This document shows positions 1-9,562 of a stretch of 64,000 nt of DNA, piece by piece. Below the pieces are notes generated by a model that saw only the letters and a program-made list of their open reading frames with translations, was not told the origin of the DNA and ran no database searches. Position 1 is the first letter of the stretch; each line of letters opens with the position of its first letter. A program made the position numbers and the translations under genes. Source of the stretch: Natronoarchaeum rubrum (GTDB taxonomy: Archaea > Halobacteriota > Halobacteria > Halobacteriales > Natronoarchaeaceae). The DNA lies in the NCBI RefSeq assembly GCF_024494695.1, contig NZ_JANHDP010000003.1, forward strand, positions 372,001-436,000, read 5' to 3'.

Positions 1-1
1 A

Positions 2-475
2 ATGAGTAACGCAAACCCCATCCAGACCGCATTCGACTTCCAGCGCACCGCCCTCGAACAGACCCGCACCGCGACCCACGAGGCCGTCGAGGCCCAGAAG
101 ACCGCGATGAACGCGATGGTCGACGGCGTCGAGACCGCCGAGTCGATGAGCGAGCAGAACGCCCGGCTGACCAAGGAGGCCCTCCACGCCTACTTCGACG
201 CCGTCGAGCAGATGACCCCCGAGGACGCCGAGATGGACTTCGATCAGGCCCGCGAACTCGTCGACGAGCAGTTCGACGCCTACGACGAGGCCCAGGCCGA
301 GTCCTGGTCGGCCGTCCACGAGGCGCTCGCCGAGAGCGCCGACGGCTTCGAGCAGTTTGCCGACGAGTACGTCGACGCCGTCGACGAGTCCTTCGACACC
401 TTCCTCGACGCCCACGAAGAGGTCGAGGAAAGCGCAGTCGACGCCGCCGAGGAGATCGACGTCTCCGCGGCCTGA
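2..475 (+). CDS. phaP: Phasin-like PHA granule protein PhaP
   Basis: Granule-surface protein that coats polyhydroxyalkanoate (PHA) inclusions in the cytoplasm. The 157-residue product has no signal peptide or membrane segment. It is almost entirely Ala/Glu/Asp-rich predicted helix, starting MSNANPIQTAFDFQRTALEQ, a pattern I know from haloarchaeal PhaP. phaE begins 43 bp after its stop and phaC follows phaE by 22 bp, so the three form a likely operon. The ATG sits on the second base of the window, so its promoter and any phaR/maoC neighbours are out of view. The call rests mainly on context and composition because phasins have few fixed residues. Confidence 0.85.
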   Translation: MSNANPIQTAFDFQRTALEQTRTATHEAVEAQKTAMNAMVDGVETAESMSEQNARLTKEALHAYFDAVEQMTPEDAEMDFDQARELVDEQFDAYDEAQAESWSAVHEALAESADGFEQFADEYVDAVDESFDTFLDAHEEVEESAVDAAEEIDVSAA

Positions 476-518
476 ATCGGCGAATCACTTTTCCGACAGC
501 AGCCGCAATTTTTGGACA

Positions 519-1070
519 ATGAACGACTCATCCACCACAGACGCCGTACAGCACGATTGGACTTCCTTCATGGAGGAGATGAACGAGCAGTTCGTCGACG
601 CCCTCGAACAGAACGTCGAGGCCCAGGCCGAGTTCGTCGAATCCTGGTCGGACACCCTCGAATCGTCGGCCGACGACGAGCGCCTCGGCGAGGGCGTCCA
701 GGGGTACGCCAAGGCCTATCAGGTCTGGATGGACGCCGCCCAGGAGATGGTCGAGCGCACCGCCGACGCCGCCGAGGGCGAGCAGGTCGACGTCGAGGAG
801 TTCCGCGACGTCTGGCTCAACAGCGCCAACCAGGCGTTCAAGGAGGTCATGTCCACGAGCGCGTTCGCGGCCGCGACGGGCGAGACCGTCCAGGACGCCA
901 TGGAGGTCCGGCAGATGGCCGACGACAGCGCCGAGGCGACGCTCCGCCAGCTCCGGATCCCGACCCAGAGCGACGTCGAGGAGATCGGCGACCGACTGGT
1001 CGAGCTCGAACGCCGCCAGCACGAGGTCGAACGGAAGCTCGACCGCGTGTTAGAGCACCTCGAAGAGTGA
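519..1070 (+). CDS. phaE: PHA synthase subunit PhaE
   Basis: Non-catalytic subunit of the class III PHA synthase; it forms the active complex with PhaC at the granule surface. The 183-residue product ([20 protein letters not shown]...) is acidic and helical and ends in a coiled-coil-like stretch ([20 protein letters not shown]). That length and tail match haloarchaeal PhaE. The ATG at 519 is chosen because the upstream in-frame extension is low-complexity read-through from phaP. It lies between phaP and phaC with short gaps, so it is probably co-transcribed. Confidence 0.88.
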   Translation: MNDSSTTDAVQHDWTSFMEEMNEQFVDALEQNVEAQAEFVESWSDTLESSADDERLGEGVQGYAKAYQVWMDAAQEMVERTADAAEGEQVDVEEFRDVWLNSANQAFKEVMSTSAFAAATGETVQDAMEVRQMADDSAEATLRQLRIPTQSDVEEIGDRLVELERRQHEVERKLDRVLEHLEE

Positions 1071-1092
1071 GATCCCACGGAGACACCCACAC

Positions 1093-2658
1093 ATGATGAA
1101 CCCATTCACCGCGACGCTCGACCTCCAGCGTCAAACCTGGGAGTCGGCCGCGGAGGTCGTCAAGAAGTCCGGCGCCGCGCCCGACGCCAACGAGACCATC
1201 TCGGAGGTCGACGTCGGCGAGACGCCTCACGAGGTCGTCTACGAGGAGAACAAGCTCCAGCTGTACCACTACGAGTCCCAGACCGAGGAGCAACACGACG
1301 TTCCGATCCTGATCGTCTACGCGCTGATCAATCGGCCGTACATCCTCGACCTGCAGCCCGACCGCTCGGTCGTGCGCACGCTCCTGGAGAACGGCTTCGA
1401 CGTCTACCTGATCGACTGGGACGAGCCCTCCCAGCTCGACCGGTCGCTCCAGCTCCACGACTACGTCGACCGCTACGTCGACAACTGCGTCGACGTCGTC
1501 CGCGATCGCTCCGGTCAGGACAGCATCAACCTGCTTGGCTACTGCATGGGCGGGACGATGAGCGTAATGTACACCGCGCTCCATCCCGAGAAGGTCCGCA
1601 ATCTCGGGCTGATGGCCGCCGGGCTCTGTTTCGCCGGCAGCGGCGGGCTACTGGAGATGTGGGGCGACGAAGAGTACTTCGACCCCGAGGCCGTCACCGA
1701 CACGTTCGGCAACGTGCCCGCGGACTTCCTCGACGTCGGCTTCGCGCTGATGGACCCCGTCGAGAACTACCTCACTAAGTACGTCCGGTTCTACGACAAC
1801 GTAGAGGACGAGGACTTCGTCGAGAACTTCGCCCGGATGGAGGAGTGGCTCGGCGACGGCATCGACGTCGCCGGCGAGACGTTCGAGGAGTTCATCGAGG
1901 ACATCTACCAGGAGAACAAGCTGTACAACAACGAGCTCCACCTCGACGGCAAGCACGTCGACCTCGAGGAGATCGACATGCCGGTTCTCAACATCGTCGC
2001 CGAGTACGACCACCTGATCCCGCCGGAGGCCTCCAAGCCGTTCAACGAGGTCGTCCCGAGCGACGACACCGAGATCAAGGAGTTCCGCACCGGCCACATC
2101 GGGATGAGCGTCTCCTCGCGCTCGCACGCCGAGCTGTGGCCCGACGTCTGCGAGTGGTTCGAGGAGCGCTCGCAGGTCGAGGATGATCTCCCCGGCGAGG
2201 ATCGCTCCGACGAGGAGATCGAGGAGCGCGGCGAGGCCGAGGTCGGGGACGAGCCCGCCGAGCCCGGCGAGATGAACGTCGACGAGGAGATCGTCGAGGA
2301 CGCCAAAGAGCAGAGCTCTTCGAGCCCTCGCTCGCAAGCTCGCGAGGACGTCACCGAGGGCGAAGCTGCGGCCGACGAGGACGACGCCGACGCCGCGCTC
2401 GCTGAGGACGTCGCCGGTGACGAGACCGGCACGGACGACGAGCCCAGCAGCAACGGCGGCGAACTCGCCGGTACGGACCTCCAGGAGCTCGACGGCGTCG
2501 GCCCGACCTACGCTGACGAGATCAGCGAGGCCGGCATCGACACCGTCGAGCAGCTGGCCGACGCAGATGTCGTCGCAGTGGCCGAGGAAACGGACGTCCC
2601 CGTCGGTCGCCTGGAGGACTGGATCGATCAGGCGCAGGCGTACCGCGACGAGAACTGA
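1093..2658 (+). CDS. phaC: Class III PHA synthase catalytic subunit PhaC, with C-terminal helix-hairpin-helix extension
   Basis: Polymerises (R)-3-hydroxyacyl-CoA into PHA. Residues about 40-360 form an alpha/beta-hydrolase fold with lipase-like box GYCMGG (nucleophile Cys151), Asp306 in AEYDHLIPP and His335 in TGHIG, the expected triad. After about residue 365 there is an acidic low-complexity linker of some 90 residues, then a compact end (about 465-521) containing [19 protein letters not shown], which reads as a helix-hairpin-helix motif. The linker carries the in-frame SSSSPRSQA element also found in two other genes here. It is the last gene of phaP-phaE-phaC. At 521 residues it is longer than bacterial class III PhaC (about 360). 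Confidence 0.95.
   Translation: MMNPFTATLDLQRQTWESAAEVVKKSGAAPDANETISEVDVGETPHEVVYEENKLQLYHYESQTEEQHDVPILIVYALINRPYILDLQPDRSVVRTLLENGFDVYLIDWDEPSQLDRSLQLHDYVDRYVDNCVDVVRDRSGQDSINLLGYCMGGTMSVMYTALHPEKVRNLGLMAAGLCFAGSGGLLEMWGDEEYFDPEAVTDTFGNVPADFLDVGFALMDPVENYLTKYVRFYDNVEDEDFVENFARMEEWLGDGIDVAGETFEEFIEDIYQENKLYNNELHLDGKHVDLEEIDMPVLNIVAEYDHLIPPEASKPFNEVVPSDDTEIKEFRTGHIGMSVSSRSHAELWPDVCEWFEERSQVEDDLPGEDRSDEEIEERGEAEVGDEPAEPGEMNVDEEIVEDAKEQSSSSPRSQAREDVTEGEAAADEDDADAALAEDVAGDETGTDDEPSSNGGELAGTDLQELDGVGPTYADEISEAGIDTVEQLADADVVAVAEETDVPVGRLEDWIDQAQAYRDEN
2313..2341 (+). repeat. In-frame dispersed coding repeat, copy A (inside phaC)
   Basis: A 29-bp stretch whose 22-bp core (2320-2341) differs at one base from a copy at 12761-12782 and at three bases from a copy at 18870-18891 (opposite strand). 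All three are read in the same frame and give S-S-P-R-S-(Q/R)-A. Here the element sits in the acidic, probably disordered linker of PhaC. Confidence 0.7.
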
Positions 2659-2687
2659 TCTTCGCGGCCCCGATTCCGACCCGTCGG

Positions 2688-2692
2688 TTTTT
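2688..2692 (+). terminator. Possible oligo-T terminator after phaC
   Basis: Five consecutive T residues on the coding strand 30 bp after the phaC stop, before the separate promoter of phaB. Archaeal RNA polymerase stops at such T-tracts. It is short, so the call is tentative. Confidence 0.3.
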
Positions 2693-2732
2693 CGCCGCCC
2701 GATCCGTGGCATCGATCCTGCGAGGCGCCCAC

Positions 2733-2739
2733 CTTTATC
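2733..2739 (+). promoter_or_regulatory. TATA box upstream of phaB
   Basis: TTTATCA lies about 70 bp before the phaB ATG, predicting a transcript start near 2760 and a leader of roughly 45 nt. The leader contains the AGGTGA ribosome-binding site at 2795-2800. phaB therefore appears to have its own promoter and a leadered mRNA, unlike most genes in this window. Confidence 0.5.
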
Positions 2740-2746
2740 ACAACGA

Positions 2747-2761
2747 CTAGCGAAGCGCTAG
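2747..2761. promoter_or_regulatory. Perfect palindrome at the predicted phaB transcription start
   Basis: CTAGCG-AAG-CGCTAG, a perfect six-base inverted repeat with a 3-nt spacer. It lies between the TATA box and the predicted start of transcription, a normal place for an archaeal repressor operator. The binding protein is unknown. Confidence 0.35.
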
Positions 2762-2805
2762 ATAATACGGGCGGGGCGTGACCCCGGCCATCTCAGGTGA
2801 TTCCC

Positions 2806-3543
2806 ATGGACCAGCGAACCTGTCTCGTGACTGGCGCATCGCGCGGGATCGGACGCGGCATCGCCGAGCACCTCGCCTCGGAGGGGGCGAACGTGGTCGT
2901 GAACTTCCGGGCCTCCGAACAGGAGGCGGCCGACGCCGTCGAGGAGATTCGCTCGAACGGCGGCTCGGCGATCGCCGCGCAGGCCGACGTGACCGGCCGC
3001 CGCGAGGTCGAGGCGATGCGGGATCTGATCCACGACGAGTTCGGCGAGATCGACGTGCTCGTCAACAACGCCGGGATCACGCAGGACACCCGCTTCGAGG
3101 AGATGACACGCGAGGAGTGGGACCAGGTGATGGACGTCAACCTCGGCGGGGTGTTCAACGTCACCCAGACGTTCTTCGAGGACATCAAATCGGCCGACGA
3201 GGGGCGGCTGATCAACATCTCCAGCATCGTCGGCAAGCAGGGCAACTTCGGGCAGGCCAACTACGCGACCGCAAAGAGCGGGCTGTTCGGATTCACCCGG
3301 ACGATCTCGCTCGAACTCGCGCGCTCGGGGTCGACGGCCAACTGCCTCGCGCCCGGGTTCACCCAGACCGACATGCTCGACGAGGTCGACGACGAAATTC
3401 AGGAGACGATCCGCTCGGAGATCCCGCTCGGACGGTTCGCGCAGATCGACGACATCGCCGCCGCCGTGCGCTTTCTGGCGAGCGAGGAGTCGTCGTACAT
3501 CACCGGCGAGGTTATCGACGTCAACGGCGGGATGGACCTCTAG
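2806..3543 (+). CDS. phaB: Acetoacetyl-CoA reductase PhaB / FabG-type short-chain dehydrogenase
   Basis: NADPH-dependent reductase expected to make (R)-3-hydroxybutyryl-CoA for PhaC. The 245-residue protein has the SDR cofactor motif TGASRGIGRGI near the N-terminus, VLVNNAGITQDT, the active-site Ser in NISSIVGKQG, and YATAKSG (the YxxxK pair). The ATG at 2806 is preferred over GTG 2797 because AGGTGA at 2795-2800 is a good ribosome-binding site for it. Its position directly after phaC supports PHA synthesis rather than general fatty-acid metabolism, which haloarchaea lack. Confidence 0.9.
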   Translation: MDQRTCLVTGASRGIGRGIAEHLASEGANVVVNFRASEQEAADAVEEIRSNGGSAIAAQADVTGRREVEAMRDLIHDEFGEIDVLVNNAGITQDTRFEEMTREEWDQVMDVNLGGVFNVTQTFFEDIKSADEGRLINISSIVGKQGNFGQANYATAKSGLFGFTRTISLELARSGSTANCLAPGFTQTDMLDEVDDEIQETIRSEIPLGRFAQIDDIAAAVRFLASEESSYITGEVIDVNGGMDL

Positions 3544-3908
3544 TCTACGCGGTACTCCCGTAGTTCCTCGCCGCCCGATCGCAGCGTCGGCAGCAACGGC
3601 TCGACGTCGCCGACCAGTTCCACCGCGCCGCTCGCCCCCGGATCGTAGGCGACGAGGCCGGCGCTGCGGAGCCGCGGGACGTGATTGTGGTGGAGCTCGA
3701 CCAGTACGGCGTCCCGTTCGCCGTCTTCGATCTCGGCGACCGGCTCGTCCCGACATCGCGCCGCGACGAGCGTCGCCAACTCCTCGAGGTCGACGGCGCC
3801 GGGCCGGGAGTGGAGGACGCACAGCGTCTGTCGCCGGTAGGCGTGCCCGAGGATCTCGTAGATCCGGTCCGGCGAGAGATCGGGATGATCCTCCGTCACC
3901 GGATTCAT
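3540..3908 (-). CDS. DUF7344-type winged-helix regulator
   Basis: A 122-residue putative DNA-binding protein of the haloarchaeal family I know as DUF7344. It has an N-terminal helix pair (RIYEILGHAYRRQTLCVLHS), a recognition region and the typical segment LHHNHVPRLRSAGLVAYDP. Two other genes here (43608-43988 and 51115-51420) share the LHHxHxPxLxxxGLxxxD pattern. Its stop overlaps the phaB stop region (convergent, 4 bp shared). No target is evident; a role in PHA control would be a guess from position. Confidence 0.75.
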   Translation of the reverse strand: MNPVTEDHPDLSPDRIYEILGHAYRRQTLCVLHSRPGAVDLEELATLVAARCRDEPVAEIEDGERDAVLVELHHNHVPRLRSAGLVAYDPGASGAVELVGDVEPLLPTLRSGGEELREYRVD

Positions 3909-4047
3909 AGGTCCCCTCCGCGGCGCTCTCCGTCGGCGAGCCGCTCTCTAGAGAACATGTTGCTACGCAAGTGAGCGAGCCGTAAAACGCTGTTTGCGAC
4001 GTAATCGCAGAATAGTTACCGCGCCGATCGAAAGCGATGCCGGCCCG

Positions 4048-4824
4048 TCAGATGCCGCTCTCGAAGTCGTCGAGAGCGTAGGCGGGTTCGGCGCCGCGGC
4101 GGTCGAGCGTCTCGTTGGCCAGCAGCCAGTAGACGACCGACAGCGCCTTGCGGCCCTTGTTGTTCGTGGGGACCACGAGGTCGACGTTGCTGGTCGAGTT
4201 GTTCGAGTCGCACATCGCGATCACGGGGATGCCGACCGTGATCGCCTCCTTGACGGCCTGGGAGTCGCCGATCGGGTCGGTGACGACGAGCACGTCCGGC
4301 TCGATGTAGCCGTCGTACTTCGGGTTCGTCAGGGTGCCCGGGATGAACCGGCCGGTCCGGGCTCGCGCGCCGACAGCTTCCGCGAACTTCTCGGCGGGGA
4401 AGCGGCCGTACTGGCGCGAGGACGTGACGAGGATCTGCTCGGGCTCGTAGTTCGCCAGGAAGTCCGCGGCCGTGCGGATTCGCTGGTCGGTCGTCCCGAC
4501 GTCCAGGACGTAGAGACCGTCGGTGCGGACGCGGTGGATGAACCGCTCCATGTCGTCGGTCTTCTGCTGGGTACCGATGTGGACACCGGCGCCCAGATAG
4601 TCCTCGACGGGAATGAGGAGGTCGGCCTCCTCGTCGGACATGACGTCCTCGTCGAGCTGCGGTTCGGCCTCGGCCTCCTCGGCGTCGGCGGTCGGTTCCT
4701 CGTCGCCCTCTACGGGCTCGGCCTCGTCGGGCTCGGCGGCCGGACCGGCGCCGGGTTCCGGCTCCTGGTCGACCTCCTCTTGCGCCGCGTCGAGGCCCTC
4801 CTGTTCTGCGTCGTTGTCTGTCAT
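4048..4824 (-). CDS. rps2: 30S ribosomal protein S2
   Basis: Small-subunit protein uS2 (258 aa). After an acidic N-terminal extension of about 70 residues, common in haloarchaeal S2, comes the conserved core: [72 protein letters not shown] and [13 protein letters not shown]. Its ATG overlaps the eno stop by 4 bp (ATGA), so it is translationally coupled at the distal end of the operon. Confidence 0.97.
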   Translation of the reverse strand: MTDNDAEQEGLDAAQEEVDQEPEPGAGPAAEPDEAEPVEGDEEPTADAEEAEAEPQLDEDVMSDEEADLLIPVEDYLGAGVHIGTQQKTDDMERFIHRVRTDGLYVLDVGTTDQRIRTAADFLANYEPEQILVTSSRQYGRFPAEKFAEAVGARARTGRFIPGTLTNPKYDGYIEPDVLVVTDPIGDSQAVKEAITVGIPVIAMCDSNNSTSNVDLVVPTNNKGRKALSVVYWLLANETLDRRGAEPAYALDDFESGI

Positions 4825-6026
4825 GCTGCGTCGTCCGCGATGCGGATGAGTTCGTTGAGTTTTGCGGTGCGCTCGCCGCCGACGGCGCCGGTCTTGATGA
4901 ACTCGGCGTCGGTCGCGACGGCAAGGTGTGCGATGGTCGTGTCCTCGGTCTCGCCCGAGCGGTGGGAGACGATCGTCCCGTACTCGTTCCGGGCGGCGAG
5001 CTCGATCGCGTCGAACGCGTCGCTGAGCGTGCCGATCTGGTTGGGCTTGATCAGGATGCTGTTGGCGGCGTCCTGCTCGATGCCCCGTTCCAGGCGCTCG
5101 ACGTTGGTGACGAACAGGTCGTCGCCGCAGATCAGCGTCTGGTCGCCGACCCGGTCGGTGAGCTCGGTAAAGGCGTCGAAGTCGTTCTCGTCGAGGGGAT
5201 CCTCGACGTACGCGAGGTTGTACTCCTCGACGAGCTCGGCGATGTAGTCGATCTGTTCGTCGGTGTCGCGGACCTGATCGCCGTAGACGTAGCCGCCTTC
5301 CTCTTCGTCGTACATCTCCGCAGCGGCGACGTCGAGGCCGAACGTGATCTCGAAGCCGAGTTCGTCGGCGACGGCGTCGGTGGCCTCCTCGACGATCTCG
5401 AACGCCTCGGCGTCGTCGATCGACGGCGCCCAGGCGCCCTCGTCGCCCTTGCCCGAGGGCTGGTCCCGGTCAAGCAGGATGTCGTGGATCTCCTGGTGGA
5501 CCTGTGCGTTCGCGAACACGGCGTCGGCGACGCTCGGTGCGCCGACCGGCGCCGAGAGGAACTCCTGGATGTCCGTGGCGTCGGCGGCGTGCTCGCCGCC
5601 GCCGATCACGTTGCCCAGCGGGATCGGGAAGTTGTCGCCGCGGAACGCGCCGCCCAGATGCTGGAACAGCGGCGCGCCCAGCACGTCGGCGCCGGCCTTC
5701 GCGGCAGCCATGCTGATGGCGACGGCGCTGTTGGCGCCGATCTCCGAGAAGTCCTCGGTGCCGTCGGCGGCCCGCAGCGCGCCGTCGACCGAGCGCTGGT
5801 CGCCGGCGTACACCTCGTCGACGAGGCGCGGAACGGCGTGCTCGCGGGCGGCGGCGATGGCCTCGTTGGCCGGCAGTTCGATCGCCTCGAACTCGCCGGT
5901 GCTGGCGCCGCTCGGCGCGGCACCGCGGCCGAAGCCGCCGCTCTCGGTCAGTACGTCAGCCTCGACCGTGGGGTTGCCCCGCGAGTCGAGAACGCGCCGG
6001 AGTCGGATGTCGGTGATCAGTGTCAT
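4821..6026 (-). CDS. eno: Enolase (phosphopyruvate hydratase)
   Basis: Converts 2-phosphoglycerate to phosphoenolpyruvate. The 401-residue protein begins [25 protein letters not shown] and contains GAPSGASTG, the metal-binding acidic regions ([22 protein letters not shown]) and the signature [17 protein letters not shown] followed by [10 protein letters not shown]. The ATG at 6026 gives a 4-bp overlap with the rpoK stop and removes a meaningless upstream extension. Placement between rpoK and rps2 is the standard archaeal order. Confidence 0.97.
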   Translation of the reverse strand: MTLITDIRLRRVLDSRGNPTVEADVLTESGGFGRGAAPSGASTGEFEAIELPANEAIAAAREHAVPRLVDEVYAGDQRSVDGALRAADGTEDFSEIGANSAVAISMAAAKAGADVLGAPLFQHLGGAFRGDNFPIPLGNVIGGGEHAADATDIQEFLSAPVGAPSVADAVFANAQVHQEIHDILLDRDQPSGKGDEGAWAPSIDDAEAFEIVEEATDAVADELGFEITFGLDVAAAEMYDEEEGGYVYGDQVRDTDEQIDYIAELVEEYNLAYVEDPLDENDFDAFTELTDRVGDQTLICGDDLFVTNVERLERGIEQDAANSILIKPNQIGTLSDAFDAIELAARNEYGTIVSHRSGETEDTTIAHLAVATDAEFIKTGAVGGERTAKLNELIRIADDAA

Positions 6027-6199
6027 TGTCTGTTGACCGTGAATGGGAGCGCCCCCGCGTCGTACTCCTCGGCGGCGACCAGAATCGGCTCGGTCTGGTC
6101 CGTGTCGATCAGCACCGGTGCCCCGTAGGAGACCTGGAGCGCGCGAGCGCCCAGGATCCGCGCTTTCTCGTACCGCGTGAACTGTTGTGGCTGGGACAT
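6023..6199 (-). CDS. rpoK: DNA-directed RNA polymerase subunit K (Rpb6/omega homologue)
   Basis: A 58-residue subunit that helps assemble the largest polymerase subunits. I translated it directly: [20 protein letters not shown] then [14 protein letters not shown] and a C-terminal [17 protein letters not shown]. The [15 protein letters not shown] block is diagnostic for RpoK. It starts 2 bp after the rpoN stop, and its stop overlaps the eno start by 4 bp. Confidence 0.96.
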   Translation of the reverse strand: MSQPQQFTRYEKARILGARALQVSYGAPVLIDTDQTEPILVAAEEYDAGALPFTVNRQ

Positions 6200-6201
6200 G
6201 G

Positions 6202-6396
6202 TTACTGGTAGGGGGCCACGATGTCGACGAGGTCCTTGTGCGAGACGAGCATGCGGCGACAGCAGTGTCGATCGACGCCGAGCTCGTCCAGGACCGCCTC
6301 GGGATCCTCGTCGCCCTCGCGGGCTCGCGCCTTGAACTCTTCCCAGTGTTCACCTACGACGTTGCCGCACGTGAAACACCGGACTGGTACCATCAT
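6202..6396 (-). CDS. rpoN: DNA-directed RNA polymerase subunit N (Rpb10)
   Basis: A 64-residue zinc-binding subunit. It has the Rpb10 zinc pattern: CxxC (Cys7, Cys10 in VRCFTCG) and adjacent Cys45-Cys46 (DRHCCRRM). There are two adjacent ATG codons; the first has a GGTGAT ribosome-binding site a few bases upstream. It lies 12 bp after rps9 and 2 bp before rpoK. Confidence 0.97.
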   Translation of the reverse strand: MMVPVRCFTCGNVVGEHWEEFKARAREGDEDPEAVLDELGVDRHCCRRMLVSHKDLVDIVAPYQ

Positions 6397-6408
6397 ACTT
6401 GGATCACC

Positions 6409-6804
6409 TTAGCGGTAGGACTTCTGGTAGCGAGCCCGAGCGCCGGGACCGCCCCACTTCTTGGGTTCGGACTGCCGGACGTCGTTGACCAGCAGCGACC
6501 GATCGAACTCCATGTAGGCGTCCCGAAGCTCGGCGTCGCCCGTGTGCTGGACGAGGCCGCGAGCGATCGCGGTGCGGACCGCGTCGGCCTGCCCGGAGAT
6601 GCCGCCGCCCTGCACGCTGACCTCGATGTCGACGCCGTCGCGTACGTCGTCCGCGATGCGGAACGGCTCGAGCATCTTCAGTCGGGCGAGCTCGGGCTCG
6701 ACCAGTTCGACCGGTCGGGAGTCGATACGCACGCGACCGTCACCGTCCCGCACCGTTGCGCGGGCGATGGCGGTCTTCTTCTTGCCGCTCGTGTTGGTTA
6801 CCAT
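6409..6804 (-). CDS. rps9: 30S ribosomal protein S9
   Basis: Protein uS9, 131 residues. Conserved blocks are [15 protein letters not shown] near the N-terminus, [20 protein letters not shown] in the middle, and the basic C-terminus [15 protein letters not shown], which in uS9 reaches the tRNA-binding P site. The start overlaps the rpl13 stop by 7 bp. Confidence 0.97.
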   Translation of the reverse strand: MVTNTSGKKKTAIARATVRDGDGRVRIDSRPVELVEPELARLKMLEPFRIADDVRDGVDIEVSVQGGGISGQADAVRTAIARGLVQHTGDAELRDAYMEFDRSLLVNDVRQSEPKKWGGPGARARYQKSYR

Positions 6805-7235
6805 GTGACGTTAGCACCCAGATTCTCGCTGACCTCCCCGAGGTGGAGGAACTTGATGTTCGACAGTCGGTCCAGCGACGTGCCTTCGAGCACTTCGCCG
6901 TCCTCGTCGTAGGGGTTGCCCACGTAGACGCGGATGTTCTCCAGAGCCTCCCGGCCCGCGGTGGTCTTGTAGGGGACCATCCCGCGGATCGAGCGCTTGA
7001 AGATCCGGTCGGGGCGCTTGGGGTAGTAGGGTCCTCGGTCGGAGCCCATCTCGGCGCGCGTCTCGAAGGTGTCGAGCACGTCGTCCTCACTGCCCGTGAT
7101 GACGGCGTCCTCGGCGTTGACGACGGCGATCCGCTCGCCGTCGATCGCGCGCTGTGCCACTTCGCTGGCGACGCGACCGAGGATGCAGTCGCGCGCATCC
7201 ACGACCACGTCGGCCTCGAACTCTGCGTAGCTCAT
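6798..7235 (-). CDS. rpl13: 50S ribosomal protein L13
   Basis: Protein uL13, 145 residues. It shows [20 protein letters not shown], the archaeal form of the L13 start, then [20 protein letters not shown] and [19 protein letters not shown]. The start overlaps the rpl18e stop by 4 bp and the stop overlaps rps9, giving a tightly coupled block. Confidence 0.97.
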   Translation of the reverse strand: MSYAEFEADVVVDARDCILGRVASEVAQRAIDGERIAVVNAEDAVITGSEDDVLDTFETRAEMGSDRGPYYPKRPDRIFKRSIRGMVPYKTTAGREALENIRVYVGNPYDEDGEVLEGTSLDRLSNIKFLHLGEVSENLGANVTW

Positions 7236-7582
7236 CGGATCACCCGCACGTTCGACGCGTCGGGGTTCTGTTCGATCGCCTGTTCTAGTGCCTTGGTCTC
7301 GCCGACCTGTTCGATCTTCGTCTCGGCGGTGCCCGAAAAGTCGACCGCCGCAACGGTGACCGACTTCTGTAGGGCGCCGCTCCCGAGCACCTTGCCCGGG
7401 ACGACGACGAGTTCATCTTCCTGCGCGTACCGCTCGATCCGCCCCAGGTTTACTTCCGCGTGCGTGCGGCGGGGTTTCTCGAGCCGGTCCGCGACGTCGC
7501 TCCAGACATCGGTTTCCCGGGATCGGGACACCGACTTCAGCTCGGCGATGAGACTGTTCAGTCTCGGATTCGTCTTGCTCAT
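7232..7582 (-). CDS. rpl18e: 50S ribosomal protein L18e
   Basis: Archaeal/eukaryotic eL18, 116 residues from the ATG at 7582: [60 protein letters not shown], with C-terminal NVRVIR. The start was placed here because the upstream in-frame codons run back through tRNA-Leu. It lies just after that tRNA and heads the rpl18e-rps2 half of the operon. Confidence 0.96.
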   Translation of the reverse strand: MSKTNPRLNSLIAELKSVSRSRETDVWSDVADRLEKPRRTHAEVNLGRIERYAQEDELVVVPGKVLGSGALQKSVTVAAVDFSGTAETKIEQVGETKALEQAIEQNPDASNVRVIR

Positions 7583-7618
7583 AACTTTCCTCCTGTTAGG
7601 GCCGCGTGAGAAGTGTGA

Positions 7619-7703
7619 TGCAGGGAGCAGGATTTGAACCTGCGGACTCCTACGAGACAGCGCCCTGAACGCTGCGCCGTTGGCCAAACTTGGCTATCCC
7701 TGC
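7619..7703 (-). tRNA. tRNA-Leu (anticodon CAG)
   Basis: An 85-nt class II tRNA. The 7-bp acceptor stem GCAGGGA/TCCCTGC, a discriminator A, an anticodon loop TTCAGGG with CAG, a long variable arm and a T-arm GGTTCAAATCC are all visible on the minus strand. It lies between rpoD and rpl18e, a position conserved in haloarchaea. No CCA is encoded. Confidence 0.97.
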
Positions 7704-7727
7704 TCGCACTTCCGGTTACTCGATGCC

Positions 7728-7736
7728 CCGTAAAAC
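7728..7736 (-). promoter_or_regulatory. TATA box for tRNA-Leu
   Basis: On the minus strand the box reads GTTTTACGG, centred 29 bp before the first tRNA base, the right spacing for initiation close to the mature 5' end. It lies in the 185-bp gap between rpoD and the tRNA and probably also serves rpl18e and the genes beyond. Confidence 0.55.
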
Positions 7737-7888
7737 CACTTTCGATCTGGACCGGTTCGACCTCGCATCGAACGGCGTCGAATCGGCTGCCGGCGCCGGC
7801 AGTTGCCGACACGGGCGTCGTCGTCCGGTCGGCGCTCTCGCTGCCGGACCGGGCTGACGTCAGGGTGTGGTTCGTAGGGGCGATCATA

Positions 7889-8641
7889 TCAAAGCTGTAC
7901 TGCCGTTTCGAGTTCGCTCGCTCGCTCTTCGATGGTGTCGGCCGCCTGTGTGACGAGTTCGTCGACCGTGAACGAGCCGTCGGTCTCGACGTGGAACACG
8001 AACGCGTTCTCGACGTCGGTGACCTCGATCTCCTTGCCCTCGAACTGGTCGAGGTTAGTGAGATCGTTGCCGAAGTCCTCGGCGGGGAGCAGCTCTCCCT
8101 CGTGCTCGATCACGCCACGGACGATGTGGGGCTCGGGGTCCTCGAACTCGCCGCGGTCGCCGACGACCTCGACGCGCTGGAGGTTGCGGTAGCCGACCGC
8201 GACCCCGCCCTGGTGTTTGGCGTGGTCCTTGCCGGACTTGGCGACGGCATCGGCTTCGGCCTCCAGTCTCTGATCGTCCTTCAGGTCGATGATCGGGACG
8301 TTCTCGTCGGCGGGCTGGACCAGGTCGTCGCTGCTGACCAGATCGCCCGAGTACGCCGTCGCGGGCCCCTCGACGTCGATCGAGAGGGTGACGGTGTCGC
8401 CGACCTCGAACTCGCCGGGCGGGGTGGTCAGCGGGACCAGCCCCATCCGAAGGCCGAGCTGCTCGTCGAACATCACCGACGAGTTCTCGACGACGCGGAC
8501 GTTCTCGATCGCCAGCGTCGGCACGTCGGCGATCATCGCCCGGCGGACGCCGTTCGCGAACGCGGGGGTGACCCCGCGGACGAGGAACCGTGCGTTTCGG
8601 TCCTCGCGTTCGACGAACTCGACGTCGTAGTCCACTGCCAT
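7889..8641 (-). CDS. rpoD: DNA-directed RNA polymerase subunit D (Rpb3/alpha homologue)
   Basis: Assembly-platform subunit, 250 residues. The alpha-like domain shows [30 protein letters not shown] and [12 protein letters not shown]. The middle domain, which in many archaea holds Fe-S clusters, contains no cysteine at all; the whole protein has none. That form, without cluster ligands, fits haloarchaeal RpoD. It starts 2 bp after the rps11 stop. Confidence 0.96.
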   Translation of the reverse strand: MAVDYDVEFVEREDRNARFLVRGVTPAFANGVRRAMIADVPTLAIENVRVVENSSVMFDEQLGLRMGLVPLTTPPGEFEVGDTVTLSIDVEGPATAYSGDLVSSDDLVQPADENVPIIDLKDDQRLEAEADAVAKSGKDHAKHQGGVAVGYRNLQRVEVVGDRGEFEDPEPHIVRGVIEHEGELLPAEDFGNDLTNLDQFEGKEIEVTDVENAFVFHVETDGSFTVDELVTQAADTIEERASELETAVQL

Positions 8642-8643
8642 CG

Positions 8644-9036
8644 TTAGTATCCGCTCTTGCCTTTGGGCGCGCGAGAGCCGTCGTGGGGGATCGGCGTCAC
8701 GTCCTCGATGCGACCGATCTCGAGGCCGGCGCGAGCCAGCGCGCGAATCGTCGCCTGCGCGCCGGGGCCGGGGCTCTTCTGGAGGTTCCCGCCCGGTCCG
8801 CGAACGCGGACGTGGACGCCCTCGATGCCGGCCGCCAGCACTTCCTCGGCGACGGTCTCGGCCATCTGCATCGCCGCGTACGGCGATGCCTCGTCACGGT
8901 TCTGCTTGACCACTGCGCCGCCGGACGACTTGGCGATCGTCTCGGCGCCGGTCTGGTCGGTGACCGTGATGAGCGTGTTGTTGAACGATGCGTGCACGTG
9001 GGCTACGCCCCACTTGTCTCCCTCGTTTTCTGCCAT
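8644..9036 (-). CDS. rps11: 30S ribosomal protein S11
   Basis: Protein uS11, 130 residues: [60 protein letters not shown] and the C-terminal [16 protein letters not shown]. These are invariant archaeal S11 blocks. One base separates it from rps4 and two from rpoD. Confidence 0.97.
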   Translation of the reverse strand: MAENEGDKWGVAHVHASFNNTLITVTDQTGAETIAKSSGGAVVKQNRDEASPYAAMQMAETVAEEVLAAGIEGVHVRVRGPGGNLQKSPGPGAQATIRALARAGLEIGRIEDVTPIPHDGSRAPKGKSGY

Positions 9037-9037
9037 G

Positions 9038-9562
9038 TTATTGCTCCTCCGCTCGTTCGGGGTGGAGTTCGTCCGCCAGCGGACTGGTCTCGTCGAACTC
9101 GACGGTCTCCTCCTCGTCGACCTCGACCTTGTAGGAGGGGACCGACACGCGTCGGTCGCCGACGACGACGTGCCCGTGGACGATGAACTGGCGCGCCTGC
9201 TGTGGCGTGTTCGCCAGTCCGCGTCGGTAGGCGATCGTCTGGAGGCGACGCTCGAGCACGTCGTTGATCTCCAGCGACAGGATATCGTCGAGCCCGTCAG
9301 TGTCGTCCAGGATGCCGTAGCGCTTGAGCCGCGCGAGGAACTCCTCGCCCTCGCGACCGGCGGCGTCGGCGTCGCCCTGGGTGCGGCCGAGCAGTTCGCG
9401 GGCCTCCCGACGGAAGCTGCGAAGCTCGGACTGGGCGCGCCAGAGCTCTTCCTTGTTTCGGAGGCCGTAGCGGCCGACCAGGTCGTGTTCGGACGAAATG
9501 CGCTCGCCCTGGAACGGATGGTTCGGCGTCTCGTAGGCCTTCGTCTTGCTACCGAGCGGCAT
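9038..9562 (-). CDS. rps4: 30S ribosomal protein S4
   Basis: Protein uS4, 174 residues. It begins [20 protein letters not shown], then [20 protein letters not shown]. The S4 RNA-binding domain is [20 protein letters not shown] followed by [20 protein letters not shown]. The first base of its ATG is the last base of the rps13 TAA. Confidence 0.97.
   Translation of the reverse strand: MPLGSKTKAYETPNHPFQGERISSEHDLVGRYGLRNKEELWRAQSELRSFRREARELLGRTQGDADAAGREGEEFLARLKRYGILDDTDGLDDILSLEINDVLERRLQTIAYRRGLANTPQQARQFIVHGHVVVGDRRVSVPSYKVEVDEEETVEFDETSPLADELHPERAEEQ

Noticed and set aside
1648..2712. 354-codon minus-strand frame over phaC
   Set aside because: Val/Leu/Asp-repetitive composition is the shadow of an acidic gene; phaC has its full catalytic triad.
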